This document shows positions 53,330 through 61,807 of a DNA stretch of 64,000 nt, one piece after another. Under the pieces are notes generated by a model. The model ran no database searches. It saw only the letters and a list, made by a program, of their open reading frames with translations, and was not told the origin of the DNA. This stretch comes from Patiriisocius marinistellae (GTDB lineage: Bacteria > Bacteroidota > Bacteroidia > Flavobacteriales > Flavobacteriaceae). The position numbers and the translations under genes were made by a program. Within the stretch, counting starts at the first letter, position 1. Every line of letters begins with the position of its first letter. Location: NCBI RefSeq assembly GCF_009014635.1, contig NZ_BKCF01000001.1, forward strand, positions 1,364,001 to 1,428,000, read 5' to 3'.

Positions 53330-56300
53330 TTATTCCACAACCAACTGCTTTATTACATCACCAAGCTCAGTGTTAATTATAACAACGTAAGTTGCTCCTT
53401 GCAAGGTTGAAATATCTAGCGTAGTTCTCTCTTCATGAACTTCAGTTTGCAATAGCACTAATCTTCCAGTAATATCATAGATTGAAATCTGGTCGATAAT
53501 AACTAATTGAGGGTTTGAAATCATCACCACATTTGAGGCCGGATTAGGGTACATTACAATAGTAGCTACTGAAAGTTCTGTATTGTTTGTTCCTAATAGG
53601 TCATCTACAATTAAAACAAACTCACATTCAACTTCAAAATTGCTATTGTCTTGAGCTGATAATGTAATTATATGTGTGCCTTGTTCTAATGGAGTTCCTG
53701 GACTAGGGTCTTGGTCAAATACTGTCACAGGGTCTGTACAGTTATCCATGGCTATTGCTTCGCCAGTTGCAAAATAATCTGGTAGTGCATAAGGACCAGT
53801 TGAGGTTACTGTATGATTATCTGGACAAATTATCATAGGCTCTAGAGAATCAACCACATTTACAAAAGCTTGACATGTGGTAATATTTCCATCATTATCT
53901 ATAGCGGTAAGTATTACAGGAACTGGTGGTCCTATATCATCGCAAGTAAATGTGTCAATGTCAAGACTAAATACATTTTCTGGGCAACTAATATCTAGTG
54001 TTCCTCCATAAACGCTTATAGCTGGAATCGTTACAGTTCCATCTTGTCCTAATGGCGCTGTTACATTTTGACATATGGCAACAGCTCCAGTTGTTCCTAT
54101 AATGGTTACTGTTGCGTCACATGTTGCTTGATTTCCAGATGTATCTGTCACTGTTAATGTAACAATATTTTCTCCTATATTTGAACAGTCAAATATTGTT
54201 TGACTTACTTCTATTTCAAAAGACACAATTCCACAGGCATCAGTACTTCCGCCATCAATATCACTTGCCTCTATAACTGCCATCCCATTACCGTCAAGTT
54301 CAACTGTTATATTGTTGCATAATGCTTCTGGAGCAGTTTCATCAACGATTGTTACAATTGCAGTACAGGTCGCAATATTTCCGTTGTCATCTTCTACAGT
54401 GAGTATTACTTCATTTGTTCCTAAATCTTCACAGTCAAATGTGTCTATATTAATCGTTGTTGTTACGTTTCCGCAGTTATCATTACTACCATTATCAACA
54501 TCTGCCGCTGAAATTGTTGCTGTTCCTGTAGCATCAAGAATAACCGTTATGTTTTGGCAAATTGCAATAGGTGGAGTCGCCTCTACAACGTTGAGGTCAA
54601 ATGTGCAGGAATCACTATTTATGCCATCACTTGCTGTCATTGTAATAATTGTAGTTCCAACTAATACGGTTGTCCCCGCAGCAGGAATTTGAGTTACCGT
54701 TACCGTTCCACAATTATCTGTGGCACTCACGAGTGGTGTATAATCTGGGATAATAAATTCGCAATTAGCAACGGCGCTTTCGGTTTGATTGCCAGGGCAA
54801 CTAAGTGTAGGAGCAGTATCATCTGTGACTGTTAAGATAAATTGACAGTTCTCAGTATTTGTCCCGTCAGAAACTACTAATTCAATATTTGTAATTCCTA
54901 CTGAAACTATAGTACCTGCTACTGGTGTTTGAATTATAGAATTAACTCCACAATTATCTGTAGTGGTTGCAAATCCAGTATAATCTGGCACGACAAATTC
55001 ACAATTTGTATCTGCACTTTCATTTTGGTCTAATGGACAAATAATTACTGGAGCAATGTCATCAATTACAGTAATGTTGAAGGTGCAATCTGTAGTGTTC
55101 GTTCCATCAAATGCTGAAACTGTAACTAGTGTAATCCCAGTGCCTACGATTGTTCCCGGTGCTGGAGATTGCGTTAAAGAAACAGGATTTGCACAGTTAT
55201 CTGAAGCTGTGACGAGTCCAGAATAATCTGGGACTACAAAAGAACACGTAGCATCTACACTTTCGGTTTGATCTCCAGGACACATTATAGTTGGAGCAAT
55301 ATTATCAATTATATTTAAGTCAAAAACGCAACTACTTATATTTGTTCCATCATCTGCAAATAATGTTATTTGCGTAATACCTATACTCACTGTAGTCCCT
55401 GTTGCTGGAGATTGTGTTAAGGTAACAGGGTTTGCACAATTGTCAAATGCTGTAGCTAATCCAGAATAATCTGGGATTATAAAAGAGCAAGTACTATCTG
55501 CACTTTCGGTTTGATTGCTGGGACACGTTATAGTTGGAGCTATATCATCAATAATATTTAAGTCAAAATTGCAACTGCTTGTATTTGTTCCGTCATCTGC
55601 AAAAATTGTTATTTGGGTAACACCTATGCTTACAATAGTCCCCGGTGCTGGAGTTTGTGTTAGAGCAACAGGGTTTGCACAATTATCTGAAGCCGTTGCA
55701 AGCCCAGAATAATCTGGGATAACAAATTCACAGTTTGTGTCTGCACTTTCAGTTTGATTTGCTGGGCAAAGTACTGTAGGAGCAATGTCATCAATAACGT
55801 TTACATTAAATGTACAGCTGCTAGAATTTGTTCCATCAAATGCAATAATTGTAATTATTGAAATTCCTGTGTTTACTATTGTACCTGGTGCTGGAGATTG
55901 GGTTAAGGAAACTGGATTCGCACAGTTATCTGAAGCCATTACAAGTCCAGAATAATCCGGAATTGTAAAAGAACAACTAGCATCTGTACTTTCGGTTTGG
56001 TCTCCAGGGCATGCAACTGTTGGAGCTATATCATCAATAACATTTAAGTTAAATATACAACTACTTATATTTGTCCCATCATCAGCAAATATTGTAACAA
56101 CAGTAGTTCCTTGAGTTAAAATTGCACCAGGTGCAGGGTCTTGCGAAATACTTAAAGCAGAAAGACAATTGTCTGTAACCGTAGCAAGCATTGTATAATC
56201 TGGAACTAAAAATTCGCAATTTCCATCCACACTACCTACTTGGTCAGCAGGGCAATTAATCGAAGGAGCTACTGTATCTTCAACAGTTACAATTGTGCTA

Positions 56301-59300
56301 CAACTACTCATTAAACCGCTAGAATCAATTACAGTTAATGTAACTGTATTATCACCTATATCTGCACATGTAAAGCTTGTAATGTCAATAGAAATACTAG
56401 CGATTGAACAGTTGTCAATACTTCCATTATTGATGTCTACTTCGGAAATATTAGCCATCCCAAAATTATCTAATGAAATTGAAAATGGTGCCACACACAT
56501 TGCCATAGGAGCAGTTGTATCAATTACTGTAACATTAAAAGCACAGTTTGCTGTATTGCTATTTCCGTCATCTGCAGTCAATGTGACTATTGTTACACCC
56601 GTGCTTATCATTGTTCCTGCAATGGGCGATTGAGTTACTGTTACTATACCACCGTTGTCTGAAGTTGTAGCAAGTGATGTGTAATCAGGTAAAGTAAACA
56701 TACAATTGGCATCCACTTCTCCCACTTGATTAGCAGGACATGAAATCATAGGAGGGGTATCATCTGTAATAGTTATATTGAAAGTACAATCTGCTGTATT
56801 TGTACCATCACTGACAGTTAATGTAATTATAGAAGTACCAAGTCCAATCACAGTTCCTGGAACAGGCATTTGTGTTACTGAAACTACCATACAATTATCA
56901 TTTGTGGTTGCGAGTCCTGTGTAATCTAGTAGTGTAAATACTCCTAAACTATCTGCGCTTTCTGCCTGATCTGCAGGACATATAATCGTTGGTGGGATGG
57001 CGTCGCTTACCGTAACATTAAAAGCACAATCTGCTGTGCTATTTCCATCATCAGCGGTCAATGTAACTATTGTTAACCCAGTGCTTACCATTGTTCCTGC
57101 AATAGGAGACTGAGTAATTGTTACAACACCACTGTTGTCAGTAGCTGTAGCGAGTGATGTATAGTCTGGCAAAGCAAACATACAATTGGTGTCAACATTT
57201 CCTACTTGATCTGCAGGGCATGTGATCATAGGAGGCTCGTCATCAGTTACATTTACAGTAAATATACAGTCTGCTGTATTTGTTCCATCACTTACAGTTA
57301 GTGTAATTACGGTTGCACCTAGACCAATTACAGAACCGGCTGTAGGCATTTGCATTACCGAAACTACCATACAATTATCATTTGTGATTGCAAGACCTGT
57401 GTAATCTGGAAGTGTAAATGTCCCAGTACCATTAGCACTCACTCCTTGATCAGCAGGACATAAGATAGTTGGTGGAATTGTATCACTAACGATTACATCA
57501 AAAGTACAATCTGCAGTATTATTTCCATCATCAGCCGTCAATGTAACTATTGTTATTCCAGTGCTTACCATTGTTCCTGGGATAGGTGATTGGCTTACCG
57601 TTACAATACCACTATTATCAGTAACTGTAGCGAGTGATGTGTAGTCTGGTAAAGCAAACATACAGTTTATATCTACAGTACCCAGTTGGTCTGCAGGACA
57701 TGCAATGACTGGTGGTGTATCATCCGTAATAGTTATAATAAAAGTACAGTCAGTAGTATTTGTACCATCACTTGCAGTTAATGTAATTGTAGTAGTGCCA
57801 AGACCAATAACAGCTCCTGGAAGCGGCGATTGTGTTACTGAAACTACCATACAATTATCATTTGTGATTGCTAATGATGTGTAATCTGGAAGTGTAAATG
57901 TTCCTGAACCATCTGCACTTTCTGCTAAATCTGCAGGACATAAAATAGTTGGTGGAATTGTATCGCTAACAACTACATCAAAAGTACAATCCGCAGTATT
58001 ACCTCCATCGTCAGCAGTTAAAGTAATTAAGGTTGTTCCTACTCCCACCATTGTTCCAGGGGTAGGTGATTGGCTTACCGTTACAATACCACTATTATCA
58101 GTAGCTGTAGCGAGTGATGTGTAGTCTGGTAAAGCAAACATACAGTTCTCATCTACAGTACCCATTTGTTCTGCAGGACACGCAATCATTGGAGGTGTAT
58201 CGTCTGTAATCATTAAAATAAAAGTACAATCTGCTGTATTTGTACCATCGCTTGCAGTTAAAGTAATTGTAATAGGGCCAAGTCCAATCACAGTTCCTGG
58301 AAGTGGCGATTGAGTCACTGATACAACGGTACAATTATCATTTGTAATTGCTAGTCCCGTATAATCTGGTATTGTAAAAGTTCCTGAACCATCTAAACTT
58401 TCTGCTTGATTTCCAGGACATACAATGGTTGGGGGCGTAACATCTTCAACAGTCACTGTTGAAGTACAAGTATCTGTATTTCCTCTACTATCAGTTACAG
58501 TAAGCGTTACTGTATTTGGCCCAATTTCTGCACAGCTAAACATATCCATATCTATAGATAGGGTAACTGGTCCATCAGGGTCGGATGATCCATTGTCTAT
58601 TTGTGAAGGAACAATACTTACGTTGCCATTAACGTCTAAAGGGACGGTAATATCTTGGCAAATTGCAGTTGGTAATGAATCTACATAAAGTACTACATCA
58701 TTTCCATCACCACCTGTATAGCTAATAATTAACTGTTGAGCATTAAAAGTAAATTCGGCAGCCTCAGGAAACCCACTGAATGTGCCTATTACAGGGTCTA
58801 CACCATCATTGTCTATAATCGTTATAGTCGATGCCTGAGAAATAGGCATAAATATATTATCCACTAGATTTAAAGTAGCATCTGTAATATCTACGGTTCC
58901 TGTAATTAATAATTGATCGTAATCTAAACCACCAACCGTTTCACCAGCTACATTAACCGTAAAAATATCTCCAGAAGAAATTGCTACCGCTGCGTTAATT
59001 GGAAATTGGGCTAATGATGTAGGGTTCAAACCGGGTCTCATTTCACCGTTAAATGTAAACGAGTTTCCCACAACTAAACTAGAAGGAGGTATGCCGTTAG
59101 GTGTGACTAAAGGACCCGTAATTGCTGTCATTATTATATCACCACCAGCATCAATTAATGCATCATCATTTCTTAATGAAATGCCAGGGCCATTAGCATT
59201 ACCAGCTGTACCAAAAATTGTAATATTTCCAGTACCCAAAGTTGTTATTTCAGAATTAAAATAGCAACCTCCACTAAAACCTCCTGTTGAACTTGTTGCA

Positions 59301-61588
59301 AGTCCATTCAAAATTATATTACCATTTACAGCACTTACAACAGTACCTAAATTTAAAACCTCTAAACCATAATTAAAATCTATACCGCTTCCTCCTGTTC
59401 CATTAATATTTATAGAGCCATTATTAATGGTTGAAATTTGAGCTAAATTTCTGATACTTACACCTATATTAAAATAACCAAATGCAGCAAGGTTACCAGA
59501 TCCCAAAATATTAATGTCACCGCCATTTGAAATCACATCCACATTTGCTCCTTCAATTTGTATTCCTCTATTAAATTCATCACCGATACCACCTTGTCCA
59601 TTAATTGATATAGTACCGGTTGAAAGTTCAATTACTTTAGCTGCATTTAATATGGCGACTCCTTGATTTTCATCAATAGTTCCGTTACCTCCTGTACCAT
59701 TAATATTAGATCCACCACCATTAGTTTGTATTGATGAGTTTTCTATATGTACCCCTGTGTTTTCTTCTATTCCAGTACCACCTTGACCATTAATTAAAAT
59801 TTCTCCTTCAGAAAGATCTTCCATTTTAGAAAGATTTGATAGATATATACCTTTATTACCACTACCAGTCCCATTTCCAGCAGTAGCATTAACAATTATA
59901 CCGCCACCATTAGTTTCAACAACCGAATTTCTTACATAAAAACCCTGATTATCTCCATTTCCATTTCCTCCTTGCCCTGTAATTAAAATCTCTCCCAATA
60001 AAAGATCTTTCATAACTGATTGATTGTCTAGAAAGACACCTCTGTTTGAACTGCCGCTATTATTTACAGCAGCTCCATTAGCAGTTATACCACCACCGTT
60101 AGATTGTATAGATGAACCATTTAAATAAATACCATTATTAGAATTAGTTCCCATACCTCCAGTTCCATTTATACGTGTTTCTGCACTATTAGATTGTATA
60201 AAGGAATCATTCATTAGTATTCCGTAGTTGAAATTTGTTCCGGTACTACCTTGACCAGAAATAACAACAGTACCCGATGAAGTGTCTTCAATCATCGACA
60301 TATTGATTAATGCGACTCCTACACTACCTATGTCTGTTCCATTTCCTCCAATTCCATTCACTGAAACTCCACCGCCATTAGATTTGACCACCGAATTACT
60401 TATGTTTACGCCATAATTTGATTCTATTCCGCTTCCACCAGAGCCGTTTAAAGAAATGCTACCACTTCCTATTGTTTCAATCAAGGCATTATTTGTCAAA
60501 TTAATACCATGGTTATTATTGCTAATACCGTTTCCTGTGGCAACACCAGTCATCATTATTGTACCTGCTGCTGAGTTTACCAAACCACCATCAATAATAA
60601 TGGCGTTTGTGTCAGGTCCTATAAAAGTTCCAGAGGTATTCGCGTTAAGAGTAATATTTCCATTTGAGGTAGTAATTGAGCTTGTTGAGAATGCTATAAT
60701 ATTTCTAATGGCATTAAAATCTATTTTTCCAGCTCCTGAAGTGATAACAGGTCCATCTACAATTATTATTTGAGCATTTATTAAATAATCACCTGTTCCT
60801 ATATTTACAGGAGTAAATGATTGAAAAGTTACTTCATCAATTTGACCTCCACCATTTATAGTAAAATTAGCATCAAAAGCGATATCTAAATTACGAACTA
60901 ATATTTCGTCATTCATATCTCCACCATTAATGGTAAGTGATGTGGTTGGGTTAGGAATAATAGTGTCTTCAAATGTTGCTCCGTTGTCAATAATTTCTAT
61001 TTCTCCAGGATTGATACTATTTCTAACAGTAGCATTATTGTTTACGCCATTAGGTAGATTGATTATAGTATTTGCAGCATCTCCTGCGCTAATAGGTTCT
61101 AGGCCTGTAAAGTTAATTACTACACCATCTAAATCTAAATGACCATTATTTCCATCTAATCCAGGAGGAGTATGTGTAATTATTTGATTTAAGAATGTTC
61201 CTCTTATAGCTAAATAATCTCCTTTTGTAGTTGCTTGTCTTTGACCATTAAAAGTAATGGGAAAAGAAAAATTAGTATCTGTAAAATTTATTACAACAGA
61301 ATCATCACCATTACCTCCATTAATGGTTAAACTTGTCGTATTTTCAATTGATTGCATCAAAACCTCATTACCGTTCATGGTAACTATTAAAGAATTTGCG
61401 ATTTCAGAAATTATAAAAGCATCATCTCCAGTTGTACCGTTTAAAACTGATTTTGTGAATAAGTCTAAATCAACGTTTTTATTAATTGTATTTTTTAATA
61501 ATGAACTATTTCTATGATCATCATTAATCTGGCCTAAAACTGTTAGGAAAGGTAGGAGGAGAGTATAGAAAAGTATTGTTTTTTTCAT
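53330..61588 (-). CDS. Giant T9SS surface protein with beta-helix-like N-terminus and HYR repeats (giant 2)
   Basis: 2752 residues. Signal peptide near LLPFLTVLGQ. Residues about 30-960 are Gly/Asn-rich with recurring short units (SIQTNGGG, INGTGGNG, ISINGQGG, VHIENSS), as in parallel beta-helix passenger domains. An ICQ repeat at about 966 follows, then 16 HYR and four more ICQ-type repeats in blocks: about residues 1050-1691 hold eight HYR modules in alternating types, later ones form an ESADxxCxFxIPDYSGL series. The type A T9SS tail (LNVxYPNP-like VMYPNPASNVVMIS, ISIYDITGRLV, TYVVIINTE) ends it. Probable large surface or gliding-type adhesin. Promoter shares the TACGTAC element with curli. 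Confidence 0.88.
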   Translation of the reverse strand: MKKTILFYTLLLPFLTVLGQINDDHRNSSLLKNTINKNVDLDLFTKSVLNGTTGDDAFIISEIANSLIVTMNGNEVLMQSIENTTSLTINGGNGDDSVVINFTDTNFSFPITFNGQRQATTKGDYLAIRGTFLNQIITHTPPGLDGNNGHLDLDGVVINFTGLEPISAGDAANTIINLPNGVNNNATVRNSINPGEIEIIDNGATFEDTIIPNPTTSLTINGGDMNDEILVRNLDIAFDANFTINGGGQIDEVTFQSFTPVNIGTGDYLINAQIIIVDGPVITSGAGKIDFNAIRNIIAFSTSSITTSNGNITLNANTSGTFIGPDTNAIIIDGGLVNSAAGTIMMTGVATGNGISNNNHGINLTNNALIETIGSGSISLNGSGGSGIESNYGVNISNSVVKSNGGGVSVNGIGGNGTDIGSVGVALINMSMIEDTSSGTVVISGQGSTGTNFNYGILMNDSFIQSNSAETRINGTGGMGTNSNNGIYLNGSSIQSNGGGITANGAAVNNSGSSNRGVFLDNQSVMKDLLLGEILITGQGGNGNGDNQGFYVRNSVVETNGGGIIVNATAGNGTGSGNKGIYLSNLSKMEDLSEGEILINGQGGTGIEENTGVHIENSSIQTNGGGSNINGTGGNGTIDENQGVAILNAAKVIELSTGTISINGQGGIGDEFNRGIQIEGANVDVISNGGDINILGSGNLAAFGYFNIGVSIRNLAQISTINNGSININGTGGSGIDFNYGLEVLNLGTVVSAVNGNIILNGLATSSTGGFSGGCYFNSEITTLGTGNITIFGTAGNANGPGISLRNDDALIDAGGDIIMTAITGPLVTPNGIPPSSLVVGNSFTFNGEMRPGLNPTSLAQFPINAAVAISSGDIFTVNVAGETVGGLDYDQLLITGTVDITDATLNLVDNIFMPISQASTITIIDNDGVDPVIGTFSGFPEAAEFTFNAQQLIISYTGGDGNDVVLYVDSLPTAICQDITVPLDVNGNVSIVPSQIDNGSSDPDGPVTLSIDMDMFSCAEIGPNTVTLTVTDSRGNTDTCTSTVTVEDVTPPTIVCPGNQAESLDGSGTFTIPDYTGLAITNDNCTVVSVTQSPLPGTVIGLGPITITLTASDGTNTADCTFILMITDDTPPMIACPAEQMGTVDENCMFALPDYTSLATATDNSGIVTVSQSPTPGTMVGVGTTLITLTADDGGNTADCTFDVVVSDTIPPTILCPADLAESADGSGTFTLPDYTSLAITNDNCMVVSVTQSPLPGAVIGLGTTTITLTASDGTNTTDCTFIITITDDTPPVIACPADQLGTVDINCMFALPDYTSLATVTDNSGIVTVSQSPIPGTMVSTGITIVTLTADDGNNTADCTFDVIVSDTIPPTILCPADQGVSANGTGTFTLPDYTGLAITNDNCMVVSVMQMPTAGSVIGLGATVITLTVSDGTNTADCIFTVNVTDDEPPMITCPADQVGNVDTNCMFALPDYTSLATATDNSGVVTITQSPIAGTMVSTGLTIVTLTADDGNSTADCAFNVTVSDAIPPTIICPADQAESADSLGVFTLLDYTGLATTNDNCMVVSVTQMPVPGTVIGLGTSIITLTVSDGTNTADCTFNITITDDTPPMISCPANQVGEVDANCMFTLPDYTSLATTSDNGGIVTVTQSPIAGTMISTGVTIVTLTADDGNSNTANCAFNVTVIDTTAPMAMCVAPFSISLDNFGMANISEVDINNGSIDNCSIASISIDITSFTCADIGDNTVTLTVIDSSGLMSSCSTIVTVEDTVAPSINCPADQVGSVDGNCEFLVPDYTMLATVTDNCLSALSISQDPAPGAILTQGTTVVTIFADDGTNISSCIFNLNVIDDIAPTVACPGDQTESTDASCSFTIPDYSGLVMASDNCANPVSLTQSPAPGTIVNTGISIITIIAFDGTNSSSCTFNVNVIDDIAPTVLCPANQTESADTNCEFVIPDYSGLATASDNCANPVALTQTPAPGTIVSIGVTQITIFADDGTNTSSCNFDLNIIDDIAPTITCPSNQTESADSTCSFIIPDYSGLATAFDNCANPVTLTQSPATGTTVSIGITQITLFADDGTNISSCVFDLNIIDNIAPTIMCPGDQTESVDATCSFVVPDYSGLVTASDNCANPVSLTQSPAPGTIVGTGITLVTVSAFDGTNTTDCTFNITVIDDIAPVIICPLDQNESADTNCEFVVPDYTGFATTTDNCGVNSIIQTPVAGTIVSVGITNIELVVSDGTNTENCQFILTVTDDTAPTLSCPGNQTESAVANCEFIIPDYTPLVSATDNCGTVTVTQIPAAGTTVLVGTTIITMTASDGINSDSCTFDLNVVEATPPIAICQNITVILDATGTATISAADVDNGSNDNCGNVTTTINIDTFDCEDLGTNEVILTVEDDNGNIATCTAIVTIVDETAPEALCNNITVELDGNGMAVIEASDIDGGSTDACGIVSFEIEVSQTIFDCSNIGENIVTLTVTDTSGNQATCDATVTIIGTTGAVAICQNVTAPLGQDGTVTIPAISVYGGTLDISCPENVFSLDIDTFTCDDIGPPVPVILTAIDNDGNITTCQAFVNVVDSLEPMIICPDNHTVTSTGPYALPDYFATGEAIAMDNCTDPVTVFDQDPSPGTPLEQGTHIITLSAQDNSNFEVECEFVLIVDDLLGTNNTELSVATIVMYPNPASNVVMISNPQLVIIDQISIYDITGRLVLLQTEVHEERTTLDISTLQGATYVVIINTELGDVIKQLVVE
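56515..58440 (-). repeat. Four-copy ~480-bp two-HYR repeat in giant 2
   Basis: Eight HYR modules of about 80 residues form four pairs. In each pair the first module has xxSADGSGTF-like sequence without the second Cys but with DNC, and the second module has VDxNCMF but DNSG or DNGG in place of DNC. Neighbouring pairs are strongly alike at the DNA level, so the two-module unit is the unit of duplication. Confidence 0.85.
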
Positions 61589-61611
61589 CTAAAACAGCAT
61601 TATGATTTGGA

Positions 61612-61659
61612 GGCAATATACTGATTAACAAAATTTTATGATATACGTAGAAGTACGTA
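61612..61659 (-). promoter_or_regulatory. Promoter and TACGTAC element of giant 2
   Basis: Minus strand TACGTACTTCTACGTATAT (61641-61659) matches the curli element at 17 of 19 positions. TGTTAATCAGTATATTGCC (61612-61630) follows, with the -7-like TATATTG ending 45 bases from the element start and 26 bases before the ATG. Confidence 0.6.
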
Positions 61660-61753
61660 ATCTTACATAATCGTTCAAGTTAAAAAATTTACGATAAAAT
61701 GTAGTTTTTAGTGTTTTTGAACTATTTTTTATAAGAATATCTTGATTTTAAAT

Positions 61754-61782
61754 AAAAAAATCGTTCCAAAATTGAAACGATT
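61754..61782 (-). terminator. Intrinsic terminator of giant 3
   Basis: AATCGTT / AACGATT stem, extended by a C:G-type pair, with T-run on the minus strand. It lies 26 bp past the stop at 61808. Confidence 0.85.
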
Positions 61783-61807
61783 CATTTTAATATTATGATG
61801 GATTTTT

